Assembly: GCA_963800705.1 (NCBI GenBank)
Contig: CAWDBV010000007.1
Coordinates: 281,119-345,118 of the forward strand
DNA: 64,000 nucleotides
Direction: 5' to 3'
Origin: CAWDBV01 sp963800705
Lineage (GTDB): Bacteria; Actinomycetota; Thermoleophilia; Solirubrobacterales; 70-9
Shown: piece after piece, positions 1-10,383 of the stretch
How positions within the stretch are numbered: the stretch's first letter is position 1
Layout: every line of letters begins with the position of its first letter
Position numbers and translations under genes: made by a program
Notes under the pieces: generated by a model
Told to the model about the DNA's origin: nothing
Database searches by the model: none
The model's input: the letters and a program-made list of their open reading frames with translations, nothing else

Positions 1-22
1 CACGCAGGTTGTTTTCAAGCAC
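1..22 (-). CDS. 5' end of a riboswitch-controlled gene, cut by the window edge
   Basis: Only the first seven codons are visible on the minus strand: GTG at 22-20, then residues LENNLR. A strong Shine-Dalgarno AAGGAGG lies at 36-30, seven bases before the start, directly after a cyclic di-AMP riboswitch. Nothing in seven residues identifies the product. In Actinobacteria this riboswitch class commonly precedes cell-wall hydrolase, resuscitation-promoting factor or NlpC/P60 genes, so an envelope enzyme is a reasonable but unproven guess. Confidence 0.6.
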
Positions 23-35
23 GAGTCAGCCTCCT

Positions 36-165
36 TCGTCGGCCTACGGGGTTAGCTGACGGGCTGGCGCTAAAGGAGCCTGCGCCCCCACCGAGGTGGG
101 TTAGCCCCAAACAATTGGTTCCCCCGTTCTCCCGTGGCCTCTGCCCGCGGGAGATTCGGCATTTG
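36..165 (-). ncRNA. cyclic di-AMP riboswitch (ydaO-yuaA class)
   Basis: Read on the minus strand, the segment has the conserved blocks of the ydaO-yuaA aptamer in order: GCCGAATC at its 5' side, ACGGGGGAACCA followed by TTGGGG in the middle, and CAGCTAACCCCGTAGGC at the 3' side. GCC and GGC at the ends can close P1. The ribosome-binding site AAGGAGG at 36-30 follows immediately, so ligand binding could act on transcription or on initiation. The class binds cyclic di-AMP and usually switches genes off. The controlled gene leaves the window at position 1. Confidence 0.88.
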
Positions 166-177
166 TTTGAGGGCGGC

Positions 178-183
178 AGATTA
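178..183 (-). promoter_or_regulatory. candidate -10 box of the riboswitch transcript
   Basis: TAATCT on the minus strand sits about 13 bases upstream of the riboswitch 5' boundary, the right distance for an actinobacterial -10 element (TANNNT). No convincing -35 hexamer is seen. It lies just upstream of the divergent SDR start at 188, so the two promoters overlap. Confidence 0.4.
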
Positions 184-187
184 GCAA

Positions 188-1042
188 ATGCTCACACCCA
201 AAGCGTTGATAGCTTGGCCCACCGTGGAGCTTGAAGGCAAGCGAATCCTGCTCAGCGGCGCGACCGGCGGAATCGGCCGCGCGATCGCCGAGGCGCTCTC
301 CGCGCGCGACGCGAGGCTCGTGCTCAGCTCGAGGCGGCCGAAGGAGCTCGGCGAGCTCGCCAAATCGCTCCCGGGTGGTGCCAGACGTCACAAGCACATC
401 GTCTGCGACCTGGCCAGCAAGGGCGCCGGCGAGAAGTTGATTCACGAGGCGGAGGAGCAGTTCGGCGAGCTCGACGGCCTGGTCGCCAACGCGGCCCTGC
501 CCGCTTCGGGGAAGCTCGAGGGCTTCACGCAGCGTCAGCTCGACCGCGCGATCCGCGTCAACCTCGAGTCGCCGATCAAGATGACGCGTGAGCTGATGGG
601 GAAGCTGATGGAGAAGGGAGAAGGCCACTTCGTCTACGTCTCTTCGCTCGCCGGCCAATACGCGAGCGCGCGCTCCTCGCTCTACTCGGCGACCAAGTTC
701 GGGCTGCGCGGGTTCGCATTCGGGTTGCGCGAGGACCTGCACCGGAACGGGGTCGGGGTCTCGATCGTCTCCCCGGGCCTTGTCCGCGACGCCGGCATGT
801 ACGCCGACTCGGGCTCGACGAGCACCGGCGGCCTCGGCACGACGACGCCGGAGAAGGTCGCGAAGGCGGTCGTGAAGGCGATCCGCCGCAACAAGTCCGA
901 GATCTCGGTGGCGCCGTTCCGGCAGCGGCGGCTGGCGGCGTTCGCGGCCAACCATCCTGAGCTCGCCGGCCGCATTACCCGCAACGAGCGCGCCCAGGGC
1001 GTCGCCGACTCGGTCGCAGACGGCCAGACTGAAAAGCGTTAG
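188..1042 (+). CDS. SDR family NAD(P)-dependent oxidoreductase
   Basis: A 284-residue classical short-chain dehydrogenase/reductase. The nucleotide-binding glycine motif GATGGIG is at about residues 24-30, an NAA variant of the NAG motif near 98-100, the catalytic serine in YVSSLAG and the catalytic pair in YSATK further on. Substrate cannot be read from sequence. The C-terminal 60 residues are basic and may be a membrane-surface or oligomer segment. ATG 188 is used, but GTG 224 (residue 13) would start closer to the fold and cannot be excluded; neither has a good ribosome-binding site. It is divergent from the riboswitch gene and 30 bases upstream of aconitase, which has its own promoter-like box. 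Confidence 0.88.
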   Translation: MLTPKALIAWPTVELEGKRILLSGATGGIGRAIAEALSARDARLVLSSRRPKELGELAKSLPGGARRHKHIVCDLASKGAGEKLIHEAEEQFGELDGLVANAALPASGKLEGFTQRQLDRAIRVNLESPIKMTRELMGKLMEKGEGHFVYVSSLAGQYASARSSLYSATKFGLRGFAFGLREDLHRNGVGVSIVSPGLVRDAGMYADSGSTSTGGLGTTTPEKVAKAVVKAIRRNKSEISVAPFRQRRLAAFAANHPELAGRITRNERAQGVADSVADGQTEKR

Positions 1043-1060
1043 CGGGGATCAGGCAGTCCA

Positions 1061-1066
1061 TAGACT
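1061..1066 (+). promoter_or_regulatory. -10 box of acnA, leaderless arrangement
   Basis: TAGACT lies six bases before the aconitase ATG at 1073, which has no Shine-Dalgarno sequence. A transcript starting 6-7 bases after the box would begin at the start codon. Confidence 0.45.
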
Positions 1067-1072
1067 GAAGCT

Positions 1073-3874
<2,802 letters not shown>

Positions 3875-3881
3875 GCACGCG

Positions 3882-5360
3882 ATGACGATCTACAGCAGCC
3901 CCGAGCCCGCGATCGAGATCCCCGATCTCAGCCTCAGCGAGTACGTGCTCGGCGGCGCTCTCGAACGCGGCACCAAGCCGGCGATCATCGACGGGCCGAG
4001 CGGCGAGGTCACCACCTACGCGGAGCTTGCGGCGAAAGTCGATGCGGTCGCGGCCGGGCTTCAGGACGAGGGGATCGGCAAGGGCGACGTGGTGGCGCTG
4101 ATCGGCGCCAACAGCGCCGAGTGGGCGATCGCCTACCACGGCATCCTGCGCGCCGGCGGAGTCGTGACGCCGATCAACCCATTGCTCACCGAGGACGAGG
4201 TCGGCAAGCAGCTCGGCGACTCGAAGGCGAAGAAGGTGATCAAGCCCGATGAGGTCGCCGCGATCGCCAAGCAGGGGGCGACGCCGGAACCGGTCGAGGT
4301 CGACCCGGCGAGCGACCTCGCGATCCTCCCGTACTCGAGCGGCACAACCGGGGCGATGAAGGGCGTGATGCTCACCCACCGGAACCTGGTCGCCAACATC
4401 GAGCAGACTCTGCGGGCGACGCCGATCGAGTCCGATGACACCCTCGTCGGGGCGCTTCCGTTCTTCCACATCTACGGCCAGACCGTGGTCCTCAACCTCG
4501 GTCTCAGCCGCGGCGCGACGATCGTGACGATGCCGCGCTTCGACCTCGACGGCCTGCTCGGGATCGTCGAGGACCACGCCGTCAGCTGGCTTCACATCGT
4601 GCCGCCGGTGGTGCTCGCCTTCTCCACCGCTCCCCAGGTCGAGGGGCGCGACTTCTCGAAGCTGAAGATGGTGATCTGCGGGGCCGCGCCGCTCGACGCC
4701 GAGCTCGCGAGCAAGGCCGAGGAGCGGATCGGGGCGCCGATCCGGCAGGGGTACGGGATGACCGAGCTCAGCCCGGTGAGCCACAAGAGCCCGCTCGCGA
4801 AGGCCGCCGAGACGCCGCCGGGGAGCGTGGGCCCGCTGGTCGCGGACACCGAGGCGCGGCTCGTCGATCCCGACACCGGCGAGGACGCGGCCATCGGGGA
4901 GGAGGGGGAGCTCTGGGTCCGCGGGCCGCAGGTGATGACCGGCTACCTCGGCAACGACGAGGCGACGGCGGAGACGATCACCGATGACGGCTGGCTGCGG
5001 ACCGGCGACATCGCCCGCATCGACGAGCAGGGCTACACCTACATCGTCGACCGGCTCAAGGAGCTGATCAAGTACAAGGCCTACCAGGTGCCGCCGGCCG
5101 AGCTCGAGGCGGTGCTCGTCTCACACCCGAAGATCAAGGACGCCGGGGTGATCGGCGTTCCCCACACCGAAGGCGGCGAGGCTCCGAAGGCCTGCGTCGT
5201 CGCCGAAGACGGACTCGATCCCGACGAGGTGATGGCGTTCGTCTCCGAGCGCGTCGCGCCCTACAAGCGCGTCCGCGAGGTCGCCTTCGTCGAGGAGATC
5301 CCGAAATCGGCCTCGGGCAAGATCCTGCGCCGCGTTCTCCGCGACCAGCACGGCGGATAG
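3882..5360 (+). CDS. class I AMP-forming acyl-CoA ligase (4-coumarate-CoA ligase-like)
   Basis: A 492-residue ANL-superfamily enzyme that activates a carboxylic acid with ATP and transfers it to CoA. Visible motifs are the P-loop YSSGTTGAMKGVMLTH, the aromatic/adenine motif GYGMTELS, the hinge region DGWLRTGDI followed by VDRLKELIKYKAYQVPPAELE, and the C-terminal catalytic lysine in PKSASGKILRR. It is about 40-50 residues shorter than typical 4CL; the missing part lies between TEDEVGKQL and the P-loop, where the N-terminal subdomain is abbreviated. The acid is unknown; aryl or medium/long-chain acids are possible. It is the second gene after acnA and is followed by two hairpins. Confidence 0.9.
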   Translation: MTIYSSPEPAIEIPDLSLSEYVLGGALERGTKPAIIDGPSGEVTTYAELAAKVDAVAAGLQDEGIGKGDVVALIGANSAEWAIAYHGILRAGGVVTPINPLLTEDEVGKQLGDSKAKKVIKPDEVAAIAKQGATPEPVEVDPASDLAILPYSSGTTGAMKGVMLTHRNLVANIEQTLRATPIESDDTLVGALPFFHIYGQTVVLNLGLSRGATIVTMPRFDLDGLLGIVEDHAVSWLHIVPPVVLAFSTAPQVEGRDFSKLKMVICGAAPLDAELASKAEERIGAPIRQGYGMTELSPVSHKSPLAKAAETPPGSVGPLVADTEARLVDPDTGEDAAIGEEGELWVRGPQVMTGYLGNDEATAETITDDGWLRTGDIARIDEQGYTYIVDRLKELIKYKAYQVPPAELEAVLVSHPKIKDAGVIGVPHTEGGEAPKACVVAEDGLDPDEVMAFVSERVAPYKRVREVAFVEEIPKSASGKILRRVLRDQHGG

Positions 5361-5382
5361 CGGCCTCCCGAGGTAAGTAGGT

Positions 5383-5433
5383 GGTGTGGTGGGGCCGCGG
5401 GAGGCAGGGGGTCCACACGGCCCGCACCACACC
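5383..5433. terminator. long GC-rich inverted repeat after the acyl-CoA ligase gene
   Basis: The left arm at 5383-5397 (GGTGTGGTGGGGCCG) pairs with the right arm at 5418-5433 with a one-base bulge, giving a stem of about 15 base pairs. There is no T tract. It lies 22 bases after the ligase stop and could stop or stabilise the acnA-ligase transcript. Confidence 0.45.
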
Positions 5434-5469
5434 TGCGCGTCGGTAGCCAGGGAGGGATTTCCGACGCGT

Positions 5470-5507
5470 TCGTCCCCGGAGGCGGGACTAGCCCGGGGAC
5501 GAGTTTT
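5470..5507 (+). terminator. intrinsic terminator
   Basis: A perfect 10-bp stem, TCGTCCCCGG at 5470-5479 and CCGGGGACGA at 5493-5502, is followed by GTTTT. This is the classical rho-independent form and lies between the convergent acyl-CoA ligase and DUF3817 genes, where it would end the plus-strand transcript. Confidence 0.7.
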
Positions 5508-5579
5508 GAAAGCTTGCTGCGTGCATCCCTGCTGCCCGACCATTATTCACCTTTCGCCCCTCCGATGTCAACTCCCTCG

Positions 5580-5900
5580 TCAAATTCCCTGATCTGGCGG
5601 GGAGATTCCCCACCCACGGCGCTCGATCAGGTGGATCCCGATCACGCTGCCGACAGGCCCCGCCGGGGTCAGGGTCGCCGCCAGCAGCGGATAGGGAGCC
5701 TCGCGGCGCAGGACCGCGGCCCAGATCAGCAGGCAGAGAAGGATGAACCCGATTCCGTGGCTGAGCCCGAAGATGAAGGTCTCGTGCTCGAAGCCGGGGG
5801 CGAGCCAGAAGAAGAGCAGCGCCGCGAACAGCGCCAGCTCGATCCACGAGGCCCACTTGGCGACCTCGAACAGCCGGCCGGGGACCGGACGCCGGACCAC
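5580..5900 (-). CDS. DUF3817 small integral membrane protein
   Basis: A 106-residue protein with about three hydrophobic helices (WIELALFAALLFFWLA, GFILLCLLIWAAVL and a third ending before HLIERRGW). The arrangement, with GLSHGIGFILL in the second helix and a basic tail after the third, fits the DUF3817 family of actinobacterial membrane proteins, whose function is unknown. GTG 5900 is assumed; ATG 5902 is in another frame. No clear ribosome-binding site is seen. It is downstream of the large 2-oxoglutarate dehydrogenase gene on the same strand, with a 48-base gap. Confidence 0.7.
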   Translation of the reverse strand: MVRRPVPGRLFEVAKWASWIELALFAALLFFWLAPGFEHETFIFGLSHGIGFILLCLLIWAAVLRREAPYPLLAATLTPAGPVGSVIGIHLIERRGWGISPPDQGI

Positions 5901-5948
5901 ATCTGAAGGTTTCGCCGACCCGGACGCGAAGTAGAGGAGTCGGCGTGT

Positions 5949-8900
5949 TCAGGCAGACGTCGCGCCCTGGCCAGGGGTGAGGGCGGTGAGCACGATCCGC
6001 TCCTGCTCGCGGGCGTGCGCGGCGGCGTAGCCCTCGCCCGGCGCCGCGCGCGGCGGGCGGCCGACGTATCGGAACTCGACTCCCTCTGGAAGCACGTCGG
6101 GCAGGCGCCGTGACATGACGCTCCAGGCGCCCATGTTGCGCGGCTCTTCCTGCGCCCAGACGACCTCCTTCAGGTTCGAGTACTGGGAGAGCAGCTCGGC
6201 GATCTGGTCCTTGGCGAACGGATAGAGGAGCTCGACCCGCGCGATCGAAACGTTGGTCTGCTCGGCGCGCCTCTCGTTCGCGTCGATGTCGTAGTAGATC
6301 TTGCCGCTGCAGAGGACGAGCCGCTCGACCTGGTCGCGGCGCTCGCCGACGGTGGGGTCGTCCAGGACGAAGTTGAAACTCCCCGAGGACAGGTCCTCGA
6401 GCGTCGAGCCGGCGCGCGGCAGCCGCAGCAGCCCCTTCGGCGTGAAGACGACCATCGGCCGCGCCTTGGCGATCATCGCCTGGCGGCGCAGCAGGTGGAA
6501 GTACTGCGCGGCGGTGGTCGGGTTGGCGATCCGGATCGATCCCTCTGCGGCGAGTTGGATGAATCGCTCGATGCGGGCGCTCGAGTGCTCGGGGCCCGAT
6601 CCCTCGTAGCCGTGCGGGAGCAGCAGGGTCAGCCTCGTCATCTGCCCCCACTTGGCCTCGGCGGAGGCGATGAAGCTGTCGATGATCACCTGGGCCGAGT
6701 TGCCGAAGTCGCCGAACTGCGCCTCCCAGACCACGAGCGCGTCGGGGTCTGCGGACGAGTAGCCGTACTCGAAGCCGAGGCACGCGGTCTCCGAGAGCGG
6801 GCTGTTGTAGAGCTCGAACGGCGCCTTTGCCTGCTCGAGGTGCTGGATCGGGGCGTAGCGGAGGCCGGTCTTCTCGTCGTGGAGGACGAGGTGGCGGTTG
6901 GAGAAGGTGCCACGCTCGGTGTCCTGCCCGGTCATCCGGATGTGCACGCCCTCGGAGAGCAGCGACGCGAAGGCAAGCGCCTCGCCGTGCCCGAACTCGA
7001 TCCCACCCTCTTCGAGTGCGTCGGTGCGCCGCATCAGCGGCTTGCGGAGCTTGCGGTGGATGGTGAAGCTGTCGGGCACCCGGAGCAGCTCCTCGTTCAG
7101 GGTGCGGAGCGTCTTCTCCTCGACCGCGGTCTTCACCTCGGGCGAGGCGGTGCGGTCGAGCTCGCCGGTGCCGGTCCCGGTGCCGGTCGGGTCCTCGTAC
7201 TCGCCGCTCTCGATCATCTCCTTCAGCGCCTTGTGACCCTCCGAGAGCTCCTGCTGGCGCTCGGCGCGCTTTGCCTCGACCTCTTCTGCGGTGACGATCC
7301 CTTCCTCGACCAGCTTCTGCGCGTAGAGCTCGGAGACCGGAGAGTGGTCCTTGATCTTCGCCGCCATCAGCGGCTGGGTGTAGGCGGGCTCGTCGGTCTC
7401 GTTGTGGCCGAAGCGCCGGTAGCCGATCACGTCGATGACCACGTCGCGCCCCCACCTCTGCCGGTAGCCCATCGCGAGCCGGGTCGCGGCGAGGCAGGCC
7501 TCGGGATCGTCGGCATTGACGTGCATGATCGGGACGTTGAAGCCCTTCGCCATGTCGGCGGCGTACGGGGTCGAGCGGGCTTCCTGGGGCTCGGTCGTGA
7601 AGCCGATCTGGTTGTTCTGGATGATGTGGATCGTGCCGCCGGTCGAATAGCCGGCGAGTGCCTGCAGGTTGAGCGTCTCGGCGACGACGCCCTGCGCTGG
7701 AAATGCGGCGTCGCCGTGGAGCAGGATCGGCAGCGCCGCGTTCGCGTCGTGCTCGATCTTCGGCCCCTCGATCTCGGTCTGCGCCGCGCGCGCGGCGCCG
7801 GTGACGACCGGGTCGGCGAACTCGAGGTGGCTCGGGTTCGGATAGAGCTGGACGTCGATCTCCTTGCCGTCCTCGGTCGCGAACTTTCCGTCGTGGCCGT
7901 AGTGGTACTTGACGTCGCCGGTGCCGCCATGGGGAATCGCCGCCACCGCCTTCACCGCTTCGAGCGCCTTCGCCCCCTCGAACTCGGCCATGATCGAGTC
8001 GACCGGGCGGCCGAGGTTGTGGGCGAGCACGCTGAGCCGGCCGCGGTGGGCCATCCCGAGCACCGCTTCGTCGGCCCCCTCGCTGTGCGCCATCTCGAAC
8101 AGCTCGTCGAGCATCGGCACGACCGCGTCGAGGCCCTCGATCGAGAACATCTTCTGGCCGAGGTAGGCCTTCTCGAGATATCGCTCGAATCCGAAAACAT
8201 CGATGAGCCGGAAGAGCAGCTGCTTCTTCTCCTCGGGCTCGAGCGGCTTGCGGTGCCAGCCGGTCTCGATCATCTCCCGCAGCCACATCCGCTGCTGGTG
8301 CGAGGAGAGGTGCTCGATCTGGTAGCCGATCGTGCCGCAGTAGGCATCGCGCATCCGCGGCAGCGCCTCGAGCAGGGTCTCGCCCTCGACCCCGATCCGG
8401 AGGATCTCGGCCGGGATCTGGCCCATCAGCTCCGGGGTCAGGTTGAGGTTCTCGGGCTGAATCGCCGGGTCGCCCTTCGGCTCGGCGCCGAGCGGGTCGA
8501 GGCGGGCGGCGAGGTGCCCGTGGGTGCGATAGCCCTTGAGCAGCGAGGTCGCGGCCTGCACCCCCTGCAGCAGCTCGGTGTCCGGCTTCGCGGGAGCACC
8601 GGCGGGGGCGGCGGCGGGTGCCGCGCCGGGCGCGGAGAGCGGCGGCGCCGATGCGGAGGCCGGATGGGCGGCCGTCGCGACGCCGGGGTCGAGCCCGAGG
8701 TCGCTGGCGACGCCTTCGTAGAAGTTGTCCTCGCCCTGCAGCAGCTCCTCGATCCTGCGCAGGAACGATCCCGACTCCGCTCCCTGGATGACGCGGTGGT
8801 CGTAGGTCGAGGTCATCGTCATCACCTTGGAAATGCCGAGCGCCTTGACCTTGTCCTCGGGGGCGTGCGCCCACTCGACCGGATAGGCAAGCGAGCCGCA

Positions 8901-10322
8901 GGCGACGATCGTGCCCTGGCCGGTCATCAGCCGCGGCACCGAGGCGATCGTGCCGATCCCGCCCGGGTTGGTGAGCGTGATGTTGGTGCCCTGGAAGTCG
9001 TCCGCGGTGAGCTTGTTCTCGCGCGTCTTCGTGATCAGGTCCTCGTAGTAGGCGTGGAAGCCGGCGAAGTCGAGCGAGTCGGAGTTCTTGATGCAGGGGA
9101 CCATCAGGCTGCGACCGCCCTTGCGCTCGACGTCGACCGCGATCCCGAGCCCGATCCCCTCCGGGTCGACGGCGTGCGGCTTGCCGTCGCGCTCCTCGAA
9201 GGCGCGGCCCATGACCGGCCACTCGCTCCCCGCCTTGACGATCGCCCAGGCGATCAGGTGGGTGAAGGAGATCTTCATGCCGCGCTCCGAAAGCACTCCG
9301 TTGAGCGCCTTGCGCTTCGCGTCGAGCGTGTCGACGGCGAGCGTCCGGAACGAGGTCGCGGTCGGGATCGAGCGGCTCTCGTTCATCAGCTGCGCAAGCG
9401 TCGCCGCGGGCCCGCGGAGCGGCGTCGCCTTGCCCTCGACCACGGTCCCCGAGCTCGCGCCGTCCGTGGCGGCGCCGCCCTTGCCGTCGCCTGCCGCAAG
9501 CACGTCGGCCTTCGTCACCTTGCCGCCTGCCCCGCTGCCCTTGACCGAGCCGAGATCGACGCCGTTCGCTGCCGCGATCCGCTTCGCGACCGGGGTGGCC
9601 CTCGCGCCATCGGCACCATCGGTCGGGGCCGCCGCGGCGGCCGGAGCCCCTGCTGAGGGCTGCTCGGCGGGCTTGGCGCCGTCGCCGTCGCCTGAGGGCG
9701 GCGGCGCCGCCCCTGAAGTCATCTCGGCGAGCACCGAACCGACCTGAACGGTCTCGTCGGGCTGGGCGAGGATCTTGGCGATCGTTCCCGAGGCGGGCGC
9801 CGGTACCTCGGCGTCGACCTTGTCGGTCGAGACCTCGACAACGGTCTGGCCCTCCTCGACGGTGTCACCCTCGGCGACGTGCCACTCGAGCACGGTGCCC
9901 TCGGTCACCGACTCGCCCATCTCGGGCATCTTGATCTCGACCGTCGCGCCCGCGTCGGCGGTGTCGGCTGCGGGCTGCTCCTCGGGCGGGGGAGGCTCGT
10001 CGGCGGGCTGGACCTCGCCGTTGCCCGACGTACCGGATGCGGCCTCGCCGCCGCCGCTGTCGGGGGCGGCGCCGGTCGTGTCGAGCTCGGCGAGCGGCTT
10101 GCCGACCGCGATCTCCTCGTCGACCTGGGCGATGATCTTGGTGATCGTTCCGGCGGCGGGTGCCGGGACCTCGGCGTCGACCTTGTCGGTCGAGACCTCG
10201 ACCAGGGTCTGCCCCTCCTCCACCGCCTCCCCTTCGGAGACATGCCACTCGAGCACGGTGCCTTCGGTCACCGACTCGCCCATCTCGGGCATCAACACCT
10301 CGACCGTTGCTGTGGTCGCCAT
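5949..10322 (-). CDS. kgd: multifunctional 2-oxoglutarate dehydrogenase: two lipoyl domains, E2 and E1 in one chain
   Basis: A 1457-residue fusion. Two lipoyl domains (lysines K47 and K168, both in STDKVDAE) are followed by a peripheral-subunit-binding domain (about 240-277), a succinyltransferase catalytic domain (about 298-545, with TSTYDHRVIQGAESG at 505-517 as in mycobacterial Kgd) and a thiamine-diphosphate E1 domain (from about 590, with HGDAAFPAQGVV and NNQIGFTT). It should convert 2-oxoglutarate to succinyl-CoA with a separate E3. Known actinobacterial OdhA/Kgd proteins (about 1220-1260 residues) have the E2 catalytic and E1 parts but no lipoyl domains and borrow them from another E2; here they are built in. 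ATG 10322 follows AAGGAG. The long linkers are Ala/Pro/Gly-rich. Confidence 0.93.
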   Translation of the reverse strand: MATTATVEVLMPEMGESVTEGTVLEWHVSEGEAVEEGQTLVEVSTDKVDAEVPAPAAGTITKIIAQVDEEIAVGKPLAELDTTGAAPDSGGGEAASGTSGNGEVQPADEPPPPEEQPAADTADAGATVEIKMPEMGESVTEGTVLEWHVAEGDTVEEGQTVVEVSTDKVDAEVPAPASGTIAKILAQPDETVQVGSVLAEMTSGAAPPPSGDGDGAKPAEQPSAGAPAAAAAPTDGADGARATPVAKRIAAANGVDLGSVKGSGAGGKVTKADVLAAGDGKGGAATDGASSGTVVEGKATPLRGPAATLAQLMNESRSIPTATSFRTLAVDTLDAKRKALNGVLSERGMKISFTHLIAWAIVKAGSEWPVMGRAFEERDGKPHAVDPEGIGLGIAVDVERKGGRSLMVPCIKNSDSLDFAGFHAYYEDLITKTRENKLTADDFQGTNITLTNPGGIGTIASVPRLMTGQGTIVACGSLAYPVEWAHAPEDKVKALGISKVMTMTSTYDHRVIQGAESGSFLRRIEELLQGEDNFYEGVASDLGLDPGVATAAHPASASAPPLSAPGAAPAAAPAGAPAKPDTELLQGVQAATSLLKGYRTHGHLAARLDPLGAEPKGDPAIQPENLNLTPELMGQIPAEILRIGVEGETLLEALPRMRDAYCGTIGYQIEHLSSHQQRMWLREMIETGWHRKPLEPEEKKQLLFRLIDVFGFERYLEKAYLGQKMFSIEGLDAVVPMLDELFEMAHSEGADEAVLGMAHRGRLSVLAHNLGRPVDSIMAEFEGAKALEAVKAVAAIPHGGTGDVKYHYGHDGKFATEDGKEIDVQLYPNPSHLEFADPVVTGAARAAQTEIEGPKIEHDANAALPILLHGDAAFPAQGVVAETLNLQALAGYSTGGTIHIIQNNQIGFTTEPQEARSTPYAADMAKGFNVPIMHVNADDPEACLAATRLAMGYRQRWGRDVVIDVIGYRRFGHNETDEPAYTQPLMAAKIKDHSPVSELYAQKLVEEGIVTAEEVEAKRAERQQELSEGHKALKEMIESGEYEDPTGTGTGTGELDRTASPEVKTAVEEKTLRTLNEELLRVPDSFTIHRKLRKPLMRRTDALEEGGIEFGHGEALAFASLLSEGVHIRMTGQDTERGTFSNRHLVLHDEKTGLRYAPIQHLEQAKAPFELYNSPLSETACLGFEYGYSSADPDALVVWEAQFGDFGNSAQVIIDSFIASAEAKWGQMTRLTLLLPHGYEGSGPEHSSARIERFIQLAAEGSIRIANPTTAAQYFHLLRRQAMIAKARPMVVFTPKGLLRLPRAGSTLEDLSSGSFNFVLDDPTVGERRDQVERLVLCSGKIYYDIDANERRAEQTNVSIARVELLYPFAKDQIAELLSQYSNLKEVVWAQEEPRNMGAWSVMSRRLPDVLPEGVEFRYVGRPPRAAPGEGYAAAHAREQERIVLTALTPGQGATSA
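9762..9929 (-). repeat. second copy of the lipoyl-domain coding repeat
   Basis: Codes for residues 132-187 of the 2-oxoglutarate dehydrogenase fusion. It is nearly the same as 10125-10292 in nucleotide sequence, both starting with codons for MPEMGESVTEGTVLEWHV, which indicates an internal duplication or ongoing gene conversion. Confidence 0.8.
10125..10292 (-). repeat. first copy of the lipoyl-domain coding repeat
   Basis: Codes for residues 11-66 of the same protein, including lipoylation site K47. It is the partner of the copy at 9762-9929. Confidence 0.8.
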
Positions 10323-10383
10323 CTCCTTGCTCTAACTCTACGAGACCGCGCGAGTCGCGGCCGGGAAGAATCGCGCAGCCGGC

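Noticed and set aside
5488..9222. Long open frame (1244 codons) on the minus strand in a second frame of the 2-oxoglutarate dehydrogenase gene
   Set aside because: Arg/Pro/Ala/Gly-rich composition with no motif; the overlapping frame encodes an excellent known enzyme. A by-product of high GC.
6495..9656. Open frame of about 1050 codons on the plus strand opposite the same gene
   Set aside because: Mirror of the codon pattern of the real gene, no domain, no ribosome-binding site.
9762..10292. The two near-identical blocks as an insertion or mobile repeat
   Set aside because: They code for two successive lipoyl domains in frame, a normal domain duplication in E2 proteins.
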